The translations under genes were made by a program, and so were the position numbers. A stretch of DNA of 64,000 nt from Atopsyche davidsoni (Eukaryota; Arthropoda; Insecta; Trichoptera; Hydrobiosidae), in the NCBI GenBank assembly GCA_022113835.1, contig JAILWY010000023.1, forward strand, positions 4,836,001-4,900,000, given 5' to 3'. The notes beneath the pieces were generated by a model that did no database searches, was not told the DNA's origin, and worked only from the letters and a program-made list of their open reading frames with translations. Positions 45,901 through 58,879 of the stretch are shown here, one piece after another. Numbering within the stretch: the stretch's first letter is position 1; every line of letters begins with the position of its first letter.

Positions 45901-48900
45901 AAAAATTTTTTATCAAAGAAAAGTGGTCTCTTTGTCACGTTATTTGGAATTAGAAAAAAATACCATTGGAGCAAGTTGAAACAGTGATGGTTTTATACTG
46001 ACGAAGGCGTAGCAAGAAATAAGGGTATTTACAAGTGATGGGCTTATAGATTTATTGGATGACGATGCGGGAACTCTCAGTAATATATATTACCATTGAA
46101 TAAATGCCACTAAAAAAAATACTTGGACACGAATAAATACTGAGATGGACGAAGAACTTTCAAAATGACGGAAATTCATCAAAAGAAGGGAATGTTTTTG
46201 AAGCGTCAATTTTTCACATTGTTGCTTATAATATATTTATAAATATGTATTAATGATAATAAGTATTATCATTTTAATGTTTTTTAATTTTTCTTGATTT
46301 AACGGGTTTAAAATTGCGTCTGTATTTGAGTTATCTTCGTCAAGTGCCTCTCCTCATAGGAGGTTGATGACCATTTCACTGAGCACTTTACTCATGCTGA
46401 GCCTGTGCACATGGTTTTCTAAGGGAAAAAATTGGTGAAGTGGGTCCCCGGATTCTTCTACACCAAATTTGAATGATGAAAACATTATAATAAAGGATAC
46501 GGTTACAAGGAATTATTATCCTGTTTATATTTTAATTCCAATGTTTGTGTTATCACAAGCTCTCGTTATTCATACCGATAGCTCAAATCTAACCATAGTG
46601 TGATAAAAATTTTTAAACAACCTTAAAGTTGTGTTGTATATATATTTTTTTTGAATTCACAAAAAAAAAAACAAAAAGTGTATTTAATTCAATTTTAAAT
46701 TATGGAGGCGGTATTTTTTTATTTACGGCTGAAAAACTCTACAGCGTTTGATCCAAAATACGCTACTGGCGTGGAATCACAGCTGTCGCCCTCCCTGTGG
46801 TAGATTTGCCAGCCGATTGTGATATAAATGTGAACGGGATGGAATAAAAAGCTCCGCTACCGGCCGCGGGGTTGTTCGAGGCTGAGGTCTGTTTTCGCTC
46901 GTTTAAGAATCCTCCTGCGGGAGTCAACACTCGCGAGAGACTCAAATTTTTATTGCGCGAATAAATTGAATGGGTTCTCGGCTCTCACAAAAGGGACGGA
47001 AATTTATTCGGATTCTATAAAATATCTTTTATTGCTCATTCTCGTCAAGTGTATTGTTTTTATAACTTTCTTACAGCGCGGCTTTTGAATCGCGGCTCAT
47101 TTAGCAGGTTATTTATATTGCTATAAAAAAACGTGTATACGACGCTTTTATATCTTTAGAAATATTTTTTTTTATAAATAAATAATTTGAGTGAGAATAG
47201 ACTCATTGTAAACATTTTTATGAATAAAAATAAAAATTAAATCATTTACTTGGTGAAAATGCGCAATAAGTATTTGTTTAAAGATGTGAAAGATCAAAAG
47301 TTCTCTGTTGGGCTATCCAGCCATTCCATTCTAGGTCTATCCACATTCCGACAGTCCTAAGACCTGCTTTTCAACACAAACCTGTAGGGTTTCAGTGTTT
47401 GTGCAGTTCTGATGACTCAGGTGGTGCAGTCTGCCAATTTTAACTGGCTTAACTACGCTGACATCCCAGTAAAAATCACAATGCTCAGTGCTGTAGCTTC
47501 TCCTCCAAATTTCACTGTCTTTTATGGGGGCATAAATGGGATTTTACGCTCAAAGGTGTCATAGACCCTTTCATTTTATTATCCGCAGCGTCTACATTTT
47601 TAAGGCATATGCTTGCACTGACTTGATGAATTTCTTAAACGGCGTGTATTAATTTTTTTAGGGAAATTGACTGGACCTAGTCTGTCGCGGAAGAGACAAA
47701 GTAGATCAAAACAGCCTATTGTTTATTATTTCAACTAAGAATTAACAGATTTACAATATGTCTTATTATTTTTTCAACGTAATGTAAAAAAAAATATATT
47801 TTAGTATAAACGCGTTTTCTAAAGTCACATAACGTAGGAGAATATCAGGCTTTATAATAAAGTAACACCTTATCCAAAAAAGCGTGTGGTATAAAAATCT
47901 GGGATAAAAAAAATATTCGTAGTGTACTTTTTTCAGGCGTATCGCAATACAAAAGCCATAATACAGCACATGCGATGTGACTTTCCATTTAGATGATTCC
48001 TCTTTATGTCCCTTTGACAGAAATGTAACTAATGGGACTTGCGTGTTCTTTCTGCAACGTATAAAAGTCATGCTTTTATTTCTTGAAATTGTGAAATGCC
48101 CTCCAACCAGTGCAACTGTGTTTTTACAACTTCTTTATGACTTCTTCGGTACTTGAATACTGCTTCTTAAGATTTACTTCCTTTAACGGCAAAAGTTTTT
48201 TATGAGACTAAATTATCATGAACTCTACTGGTGGTTTGATTTGGAAAGTATATTTTTATTTGCGTAGCTTTAATTGCAAAACTTCTCTTATTAAAATATA
48301 TCTCGGATGAACACATCTAAATTAGCAAAGAAAAGGCGATATTCATATAGAGTTAAATTAAAAAAAAAAAAAAATTTAAACTGAAACTTGAAGAAAAAAA
48401 GCTTAAGCTAATATAATTTAAGAAAAATGGCAAATGTAATAGAATCAATTATAAAACAACTTTTTTTATATTCTTATAATGCTTTTCATTTATTCATTTT
48501 AAAGTTTATTACTATTTAATAAGATGATTGGAACATATTTTCTTTTCGTATTTAAAGTTCTAAGCATTAGGAAATACAAAACACAAAGAGCACACCATGT
48601 TTCCGTGTAAACCGATCCACAGCCACCCCTTTAAACTAATTTATTATACGAGTGTAATTACTCTATCTGTGGTGTTAAATTTTCTTAAGTGTCCTTGCCA
48701 TTATTGCGGTGCGAAGGATTAACTTTTGGCTTATTTCATAAATTCGGAAGAGTGGACGAATTTGCGGACGAAAACAAAAACGCACGGAAATTAATTATAG
48801 CGAGCTAGCATAAAAATGACTTAAGTTATTAGGAAGTAAGAATAATTACCTCTGTAATGGCAAACATTTGTTTCATGTGTCAGAGAAGCAGCAAACTCGG

Positions 48901-49600
48901 AAAATATGCAGAAGTCCCCGGCTGAATAGCAGTTTTGCTGGAAATCTATCTTTTCCAACTCTTACTTTTGCAGTAATTTCTTTGCCGTCTAGTCTTTGGA
49001 TTCGTTTTAAGTTTTAAATAGTTGCGAATGTTTCGTTTCGAATTAAAAATATGTTCAGTATTATAAATTAACCTTCAAAGGTACTTCATCCATTTTTAAT
49101 TTTCTACATTATTTTAATGTGGAGCCGCATTTAGATATTTAATTCCAACCTTAATTTTATTTCACGTTTCCTTGATGTTTATATGTAGAAAGCTTATGGA
49201 TATAATCCAATATTATTAAAAACGTTTTTGGAATGCTACAGATACACATTCTTTTAATGTTTACTTTTTCCGATTGTAAAAAAATTATAAATTTTTAAAA
49301 TTAAATATACTCTGAACAAGTACAAATCAATCATAATATTTTTAAAATATTTTTTTACGCATTTTTAAACCCGAACAGGCGATTATCAGTTACATTAAAA
49401 ATATTGATGTAACTAAACTGAAAAGCATTCAAAAAATGATTGCACACGAAAATGATAAATTTATGCTTTTGAGTGTTTCATTTTAAGCTGGTGGTTTCTA
49501 AACTGATCGGTCTACACATTTTTTTTAGTTCGGTTGAAGACACAACTTATTTACATTGCATGCATTGCTAGGAATTGCTTATAACATAAATAATATTCAA
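45901..49600. other. Non-coding; several GC-normal islands
   Basis: Patches 46310-46470, 46750-46970 and 47290-47690. The minus strand of 47766-48071 is open for 101 codons; its product (CRKNTQVPLVTFLSKGHKEE...) is unrecognised. Possibly an old transposon piece; no terminal repeats found. Confidence 0.4.
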
Positions 49601-52035
49601 CGCGTTATTGTTTTGGCTTCCGAGGTCATGGCTAAGCACCAACGGTCACCAGGACCTGCAAAAACACAATGAAAAGGGGGTGACATGTAATATTGCAATA
49701 ATCAAGAGTTGATAAATTAATGATACATTTTGCGGCCCTAGAAAAATCCCCTGCTAAGTCCACCGGGAGATAATCAGTCGAATAGCAACGCTGTCCCAGA
49801 AGAAGGGCGGAAGTGTAGGAAAAGTCGGCGAATACCGGAAAGACTGCTCGCCTGCGTTGTTTATGACTTCACTTCCGCCTCGGGGAAATCAAACGACAGA
49901 CGAGACATAGATAGGGTTGCCATTTAAGTTCGTAAACAGAGAATGATTATATTGCTTAATATTAAAACTTGAAACCTGCACTTTTTTTCATGCTTGTGGA
50001 TGAAAAAATTGGTTATGCAATCGCAGGTGTTAATTATGTTGACATTATGCTATTTTAAATAACGCACTGAATAGCGAACTAAAAAACTAAGATTATATTA
50101 TATTAAGTTTTTATATTAACAACAGTTCAATCCTTAATGCATTGGTTTTTGTATTTTCAGAGCATGGTATAATATTACTCCTTGTTATCATATTTTGCTT
50201 TTGTTATAATTTATATTGAAATAATATAAAATAGTAGTTTCTAAAACTTTTTATTTATAAATGACTTTTAACTTCCGCATAAAAATATTGATATTGACCG
50301 GTAGCCTCAAAATAAATATGGTACATATATGTGAATTACTGTTTATAAAACTGAAGGATTTGTATAGAATTTCTTAAATTTTAGGTCTAGAATTAAATAT
50401 GTGAAATTTTGATAATTAATAAAACGAATAGTAAAAATTAATAGAAAAAGTCAATACTTTGCCAAAACAGTTTAATAAACGGTTAATTTTATATGATTTA
50501 GGCTAATTGGTAACCCTTACATCATTTGAGTTACACCCAGGAATCCTTTTGTTAATATTTCCTTTAAGTATATTCGGCAGAATCAGCATCTCGGAGTGAC
50601 TAAGGGGAGAGGTATAACGTATAAAGATCCTCGTGATTCTTTTGCTCCTGAGTTTCAGCAAAATTAAATCATAAATTATTGCAGAGAGGATATAAAGTAA
50701 AATTTAGTCGCTTGGAGGGGTTTGTATAAATGCTCTGCAGAGATTGTTTCACAGAAACCCACCAAGGCATGGATCTAAAAGAACCTGTTTTGGATCTAAA
50801 AGTATTAAAATATAATTAATATAAATCACAAAAACTGTATAAATTAAAATTACGTTTAGTTTAAACTAAAACACTTTACGTTACTATACTGTTATGCTTA
50901 AAATTTAAAACTCTTATTATTAGCTTGATTAAAGAAATGCTAGTTTTTCATAAAATTATTCACATAATAAGTCAATTAAAATAGTTTTGTTTTTTTATTC
51001 AATTTTATTTTAAATATGACTGATAAATCTCATATCATTTTCTCTAATCTTTTTTTTTTTTTGCAAAACGCAAATACATTGATAAAAAGTGTTGGTGATG
51101 AATGAAATTTTAAAATTAAAATTTAATCATTCAAATTTTAAAATAAAACAAAAATATCCCTACATAAATTAGATGACAAATAATAAATCTAACTATTTGT
51201 ATATATTACGCTGAAGCTTGTCATTTACCATTCATTTTAATTTAAATTTAAAAAATTTGCTTATCCAAATAAAGAATTCTATAAAACTCTCTGGAAGCAA
51301 GTTTATGATGCGAGATTATATATTTATATAAATAATCTAGCATAGGTGACTTGATTCTTTATAGCTATTTAATTTGTGTAAAAAAAAATTTTTTCTATGT
51401 ATTTTAAATAAGTATAAATAAAATATATTCAAGTTCTAAATGCGTATTAATATATGAAAAGTTGATATTATAAACAAACATAATCACGTAGGGAAACATT
51501 TACAACATCTGAGCTATGAATTTTAATCAGTTTATATTGAAGTCTCTTCAAACAAAGTCTATTGAACCCTCAAATTGTCTTTACGCATTGTTTCAGCATA
51601 AAAGCACACGCCGTTCTGCTCGAGTACATTGAAATACAAAAATGCTTCTTCCTATCTTCGGAAAAAAAACTAGTTTGGTCGTTTCCACAAATAACATCTC
51701 GCATATAAATTGATTCTTGTTTGTTATTTGTTTGGAAGTGTGGTGTAAAAGCAACACCTGTGTTTTTTTATGTCAATGATTTATTAGGTTTTAGAAGACG
51801 TAGTTTTTATATGTAAGAACAAGTTTTGTAAATAAATATATTTTTTATCTACTGCTGTAATAAAGATATGTAGTATGTCATAAATTAATATTGCAAGACA
51901 ATCTATAAATGATTGAATCTTGAATGATTTTTCGCCGAAGGACCGATGAGTTTTTAGTAATTCTTCAAAATGAAAAAAATTAAACTTTAGAAATTAAATA
52001 ATTTTGTTATCTGAAAATACGAATATTTATTATAA
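49601..52035. other. GC island with splice-like motif, then AT-rich DNA
   Basis: In 49610-49930 the minus strand has an excellent acceptor-like tract ending TGTTTTTGCAG at about 49656-49666, followed by a short frame (PGDRWCLAMTSEAKTITR, stop). The plus strand is equally open (VMAKHQRSPGPAKTQ, stop), so no exon is called. GGCGGAAGTG and CACTTCCGCC form an inverted repeat within it. A patch at 50560-50790 is GC-normal; the rest is AT-rich. Confidence 0.35.
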
Positions 52036-52290
52036 TCAACGTGGTTTGACTGCTGACTCTCGATCGAGAGGATCACCGGTTCAATCCCCGTCTTAACCAA
52101 CAACGTTTAATTTGAAAGTTCAAATTAAACGTTGTTGCATTTCCCAATATCGGCGGATTGTCGAGTGTGGGCAAGCGGGGAGTTGCAGTAGTTCGAAGCT
52201 CGTTATAAGGAAAGTTCAGTGGAACTGCATTGGATCGTTCAGCCCAAGTTGATGGCCAACTAGGGCAGCGGTTTAGGCGTGCGAGACTTG
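52036..52290 (+). mobile_element. tRNA-related SINE-like region with perfect hairpin
   Basis: CTGACTCTCGATCGAGAGGA followed by ACCGGTTCAATCCCCGT (B box at 52078-52087) resembles the anticodon and T arms of tRNA-derived SINEs, but the D arm is missing. A perfect 18-bp inverted repeat follows (52099-52116 and 52119-52136, 2-nt loop). Further on, AGGGCAGCGGTTTAGGCGTG (from 52262) resembles a second tRNA-like head. Not a functional tRNA gene. Confidence 0.35.
52099..52136. repeat. Perfect 18-bp inverted repeat, 2-nt loop
   Basis: Arm AACAACGTTTAATTTGAA, loop AG, then its exact reverse complement. A perfect arm of this length is young or maintained, because drift would break it. Confidence 0.9.
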
Positions 52291-54820
52291 AATATTACCA
52301 AGCGTCGTGTCAAACTAACTTCTGCTCCTACTTTACCTAAAGTATTGCTTTATATGACAAGCTGCGCAATTTTATGTATATATGACGCTTTATTGATTAA
52401 AATAGTGCTACAATGTATAAGTGATTTTATTAAGAATCTGTTCGAGAGTATTCTGTTGTAGATATTAAATTGGTTACAACAATACTGTACTTAAATAGTA
52501 AATTCTAAAATTTCTCACTCGAATATCCTATCAATTTTAATAACAGAAAATCGGCGTTGTATCACTATGCCCCTACGCTAAAAGACAACGGAACCAGATA
52601 AAAAGACAAAGTCTTAAAACATTTCTAAAATGCTCAAAATGAAATCACGATGCTTGTAGCGCACACGTTAGATGTTGACACTTCAAAAGAAAGCCTTTTC
52701 CGAACGATAACTGCGCGCAAAGCGAGAAAAGAAAATAAACGCCTAACAGATTGATCTGAATAATATATTCTGTACTATAAAAATATTTTTTTGGTGCGCT
52801 TATATAAATTTTTGTATAAATTGTCTATCTAATATAAACGCCCAGTGGTTCCATTATTCTAGGCAACGCGTGTAGCGGAGCGCAGCTGATGGGTTTCGCA
52901 CAAAAGGTCCTTATTTCTTTAAATCGGTAACAGGCCCCATACAGAGGCCATAAACTTGAACAGTCGCCACTCGAATATCATTTTATCCCCAGGACATTTC
53001 TAATGTCGATACGTTTGCGAGGGATAATCCCAGGCCCCATAGCTGAGCGCCTTTTTTCTCAAACCGTTCCGGACAAATTTGCCGCATACATGAATCTATC
53101 AATTTTATAAATGGCAGCTACATCCAGCGTATTCCATTTTGTTTTCTGTATGTGATATTGTTTTCGATCAAATTATTTATAAATTCAGTTGTAATGGAGT
53201 CTGTAATAAAAAAAAAACGATGTGTGTATATAGTTGAATTAAATTGTATTATACTATGAAGAAATATAAACAGTCCGTTCTGAAGTACTAAAACGGGAAC
53301 GCATAAATAAAAAATGAATATTTTATGATCATATTTTGGGTCAATACATTGTTATACATTTGGTTTGTTTGGTTTACCTTTTTTCGATATACCTATCAAA
53401 TCACTAGAATGACTTTGCCATAATGTATTGCTATATTATTCTATGTGATACCCTAGAATATATTCATTTCTAAAGTATATAACATCTTTTTCGAAATATT
53501 TCGTTAATTTTCAACGCTTTGGTTGTATTTATCTTTGGTTGATTTTGTTATTTCAGATTTTTGCGAACATCGTGAGCCTCGATTTTGGTGGATTAATTTA
53601 TTCTTGTTTTCCATTTTGGAATATTTTAAAAACATCTTAAATGCCATTACCTTAAAACATTAAACATGTTAAAGATCATTTATATTTTGCTCAGAATAAA
53701 TTAGAATATAAGGAATGGGTTTGTTTACTTTATCATTTTCAAAGAAAACATATTTTGTTAATCTTTTTTGTAAATATCAGCCATTTAGATGGAAATTCCT
53801 TGATATTTAGCGGAGTTTACTCATTAATAAGCATAAATAAACTTTTTTTACAACTTTACTAAAATTACTTCAATATTATACAAGTACTTTTTTCTTTTAT
53901 AACTTATATAAAAAAATACGGGAAATAAAGATATATGTTTTCAAATATTTATTTTCTTTGATTTCCTATTTTCTTTGTTACACATTTCTTTAATCTGATG
54001 TTATCATAGGAACAAAGAAATTTATACACAACTTGCTTGTAAATTTTAATTGCATGTTTATATTCCACCAGTCTAAAATATATTTAAAAAAAAACAACCC
54101 GATGATACCATTTTTATTTATCAACTATAAGCAATTCGATCGAAATTAGGTCAAATTATTAAATTTTAAAAAAATTGTCAGACCTAAGGCTATTTTTAAG
54201 TATTTTAAGTTAATTTAAATCTTCCAAGCTTTTTGTGAAAAGAAATTCAGAATGAAACGAAGTGAATAATTATCAAAAAACATTTTTTATTTTTCCGAAA
54301 ATGTTTATTTATTTATTTTACGATTTTTTAGGATAGCATTGACATTGATATATTTATTTACTTTGAAAGAAAAGAAAAGAAAAACTTTTTTATGCAAATT
54401 TTCTCACGTTGGAGACGGAAGTTGTAGTAGCAGGATTTCCGCCTCTGTGTTTTGGAGATTTCGTTTTTTATATGATTATGTGGTTTATATGGTTATGTTG
54501 TTTATGACTACATAACTATATTAACGAATTTGTGATCTTTAACACATTTTGTTTTAGAAGGTATAATCATTCAAGCGCCAGTGAAATAATTAGCTTAAAT
54601 ATATAAATTTGTATCATCAAAACATAAATTTTTCAGCGTAGCGCCCTATATTTCTATTAACTGCATGCTTACTATAGAGAAAACATTATATTGACGAAAG
54701 TATAAAATGAATAAATATTAAACATAAACAGAATTATTGGAGGTCTTTGTAATTTCGAGTGCATACTACAGTATGTTAAAAGAACAATTGAAAAAAATAT
54801 ATAATATTAGAAAATTTAGG
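52291..54820. other. GC-normal island, then AT-rich DNA
   Basis: Island 52850-53120 contains CAGGCCCCATA twice, exactly 100 bp apart (52931 and 53031). 52640-52745 is another patch. 53200-54820 is AT-rich with nothing recognised. Confidence 0.5.
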
Positions 54821-54832
54821 TTTTCAATTAAT

Positions 54833-55003
54833 ATTTTTGAATACTTAAGTGATTTTCCACGTGGTCGTTTTAATTTGTGACCGGTTTCGCCAACCTTTCA
54901 TGTTGGTATTAACAAACAGTCTCTGTTTGATAATGCCGTATTTTATTCAAAAATATTAAAATGGAACTTCACCAAGTACTCTCTGTCAAAAATATTGAAT
55001 TTC
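54833..55003 (+). mobile_element. Penelope-like family, copy E with 12-bp TSD
   Basis: Flanked by ttttcaattaat at 54821-54832 and 55004-55015. The left arm keeps GTGACCGGTTTCGCCAACC. The right arm is shortened between the GATAATGCC remnant and GTATTTTATTC, so the second ribozyme half is gone. The 3' end ATTGAATTTC is the same as in copy B. Confidence 0.7.
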
Positions 55004-55015
55004 TTTTCAATTAAT

Positions 55016-58000
55016 CACAAACACTAAATCATTTTTTTTGTTGTTAAAAAATTGAGAGAACGACAGTCTTCAGTCATTCAGTATTTTAGACAACTGAATT
55101 CTGTGCTAATAGGTTTATTTAAAAAATCCTCGTTAAATAATTAAGCAACATTGTTATATGGTGTATATTTTAGTAACTATACAAATTTTACAATAAAAGT
55201 ACTGTGAGAAAGTAATAAAAGATAAGGGCTTACTATATCCATTAAATCTCTGGTACTTTAAAGACGATCTAAAAGCAACCATGTACAGTAGTACAATGTG
55301 TCCTGCTTGCCAGACAAAGCGACCAGCGGTCGTTGCAATCAACAGGACTTTCCATTTTAAGGAAGATGTGTCCGGACCGACCCGGGAGTCTTCTTTATTT
55401 TAACAATCCAATTTGTGCAGGGTCCCGAGGCCACGTAAACAATTTTCAAACAAAGAGGATGATCTGCGATTCTTTTCAGATATTGCTTATTTCAGAAAAT
55501 ATTGTGTCTTCTTTTCACGAAATACAGCGAATCGTTTTTTTGTGCGTTGTTTTATATAAGTCCGATTTTCATTTGAATTATTACAACGAATAAAAAGGAC
55601 GGCATCTTTCTAGGCCAAACGAAGCCTTGCAGACGGTAGTATCGTTGTTTCTTTGATGTTCGCCCTGAAAAGTACTAACGTGAGGTCAAGATTATTTTGA
55701 TTTATTTCATTTGTGAACTGGAGTGATTTCAGAGTCTTTGGCTTAAGCGATTATTTAATTAATAATTGATAATTATAACAATGTGTGATATTTATATTTT
55801 ATTTTATTATAAAAAGAAACATTTTAAAATGATGTTAATAAAATGTTTTGTTTGTAAATTAACCATAAAAAGGTTCTGCTCCAAATTTGTAACTAACTAA
55901 AAAAGATAGTAACAAAAAATTAAAATTTAAAAAAAAACTTTAAATAATAACATTCGACCCAAAAGCATCGAAAAAAACAGATTTTTTTTATCAATTCCTA
56001 TTTATAAACTATGTGAGTCTATGCACGGCGTAAAATTGAATGAAGCTGAGCTTGGTCCTTTGTAATAAAAAGCCTAATGGATATTTAATTACCTTAAATG
56101 TCAGATATTTCGATGGTTTTCAAAACTGAACTTCAGTATAATAACACGTTGGATTAAATTAGATATATTTCAATGTAATCATTTTATTTTATACATAATA
56201 AGAAAAAAAGTTTAGAGTGAAAAGTATTTGCCAAGTCTATATTATTATCGTTGTTGTGGTTTTTATCTACACATTACATTCCGTATGTTTTTTAATTAAT
56301 AAATTAATTAATAAGCCAAGAAGTTAATATTTTTTTAAATTATATATTATATACAGCAAAATAGTTCTTACACGGTTTTACTATTTTATGTTTTACTAAT
56401 TAAATAATATTTTTATTGGAAATTTGATATTTGTTGTCAGATTTTTTATTGCTAAAGTTTAATCAATATATTATTTGACTTTTTAGTTTGATAACATCAC
56501 AGTAGTAAATTTATGAAGTTTTATTTAACTTTTATGATGATTTATTAAAAAATAAATTTTTCTCAAATTAACAATTTGATGTTTAAGATGAAAATATTTT
56601 TTTTCAATGAAACAACGGTTTTTTATTTTGTTTTGGTAATTGATCCGATTTAAAGTTTTATTATGTAAATAAACCATGAAAAAGAGATTATTTTTAAACA
56701 ACTAAATATCTTAAATTGCTCCTCAAATTAACACGAAAGAATGCTTAATTTCATTTGAAAAAAGTTCTCCCAAAAATCCAATTGCCATTTGGAAAAAAAA
56801 CCTTTTTAAAACTTACCCACTTTATATTCTAATTACTTTATTTAATTGAGGGATAGATATTCGGGTACAGTCGTGTCAGGTCCCTAAATATCGCTTTTGT
56901 TACTCCGTGAGCTTGAAAAAAAAATAAAAGAAATGTCACGCAATTCTTCCAAAGCAATATTAAAGTATCGGGAAGCAAATCAAATTATTTTTCAACCCCT
57001 AAATTGGCGTATTGATTAGTGACACTGCTGGCACCAGTCCACTTACAATCAGTCTCGGGGTAATAAATTGAATTCGAAATTTTTTGAGAGGAAAAGATTT
57101 TTATATTGGCTTCATATTTTTTATAATGAACCACATACACCAAAATTTATCATATATAAATAGTTTATCTTATTTTAAGATTTCGGTGCCGCAATTTGAC
57201 TTATTCATTATAATTTTGAACATTAAACAAATTTATGCGCAGTATATTATTTATGTTTGAATATTAATAATCATAAAACTACTATGATAAATTAAAATTA
57301 AAATTGATAGCGTTTGCATAGAAGGTCAGTACTTCATTGAGCACGACTATTAAATGTGACTTCAGAAAATAGAGTATTACTAGAACTACAGAGCTGAGAA
57401 AATTCAAAGAAACAACAACAAAAACTATCGGCGGTAATAAATAAAGCAATAAATAAACAAAATAAAGACTAGAATAGCACACACGGAGTGTAATCGGAAG
57501 TTCTGGTTGATTTACAGTTGAATTTATGGGCTCGAGAGAAAACGATGCTATCTTAGAATATTTAAATGATCACAACAATGGGTTAATTTTTTAATAAAAA
57601 CCATACCATCCTTATTAAACATGTACTACATTGCATAGTTAAGTTATTTTTCTTAACTATATGAAATATACTATAAAGCGAATGTTAGATAGTAAGCTTG
57701 ATTTATTTTCTAAGTAAATTTATTTAAATAACAGAAAAAATATCTGACACGGATCGTAAATAAATCTGTGGATGTTTATTGCTTATAAAAATATTTGTTA
57801 AACTGTTACTTCTACATTTTTAGCAATCATTGAATATTTTTCTATTGCTCAAGTTTTAATTAAAAATGTGTTATTGATATTTTAAATTCGTTGCAAGTAA
57901 AACCCTCGAATGAAAAACTCTATATATATATATATATATATATACTATATACAAAAAAATTCAAATAAAAAATAATCATGTTACTGATATAAATCAAAGT

Positions 58001-58879
58001 ACAATGCAAAATGAGAACTATTTTATTGTACTAGGAAATTATGAATCTGAGAAAATCTCATTCTTAAATTGCGTTTATTTCTAGATTGCGTAGGATTGTG
58101 CTTTTTTGAGATTTATAATATTATAAATAAATAAATGCTATAAGAGAGATGCTTCCTCCCGGAGCACGCTAAGGCCTTTGAAATTCTTTATTGGTCTCGT
58201 AAGTCAGGCATTTGCAATTCCTTGCTCCCCTTCCAGTTTCAGTTTCAGAAAAGCACAAAGCTAAGAATTAGTACATCTTCCCGAATGAATTATTTATTTA
58301 ATTCTTTATCTGGAACTTTCACAGAGAGATATAAGGTTTTTCTAAAATATTCGGTAAGTCAATACGAATACCTACGCTTTAATACAATTTATGAATTGAA
58401 ATAAATAAATTTATACAGTTAAAATATATCCCAAATGCATGTGTATTTAACAATTTAAAATTTTCGCTCAAGTCCAGTCACGTAATTGATAGGACTAAGA
58501 CAGAAACCTCTATGAAAGAGAAAAATAAATACATGTTAAAATTCTATATAATTTATGTGTTCTTAAGACTTTTAATTAATTGTTAATAATTTTATTTGTA
58601 TTTTTTATTTCTTAAAACCGTTTTATTGTCATTCTTATCTTAAATTATGTGAATGTTGTATTTAATAATTTTGATTCTGTTGTGTTTCAATTATTTAAAA
58701 ATTTCAGTTTTTAAGTTTGAATCACAAAGTCTTTAGAATTAAATAACAACAAAAGTTATTTTTAAATTAAACACTAAAACCTGAAAGCTTTTAAAATACA
58801 TTTTTAATTCAAATCTTCGTTTTACATCAGATTTTATTATAGAAGCCAGTCATACCTATACAAACATTTATAAGGTTTA
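55016..58879. other. Mostly AT-rich; two small islands
   Basis: Island 55270-55450 includes the palindromic CGACCAGCGGTCG and is open both ways without product. Island 58140-58240 contains ATTCTTTATTGGTCTCGTAA. A (TA)12 run lies at 57921. Confidence 0.5.
57921..57944. repeat. (TA)12 microsatellite
   Basis: Twelve uninterrupted TA dinucleotides, then CTATATA. Confidence 0.95.

Noticed and set aside
45900..46160. piggyBac-like coding remnant (DLLDDDAGTLS run)
   Set aside because: Short acidic run only; stops on both sides, no terminal repeats and no second motif.
47766..48130. Transposase C-terminal remnant on minus
   Set aside because: Superficial likeness to mariner ends could not be extended; no TIR or TA duplication found.
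52036..52096. Functional tRNA gene
   Set aside because: B box and T arm are visible but the D arm is missing, the acceptor stem mismatches and the T stem has a mismatch.
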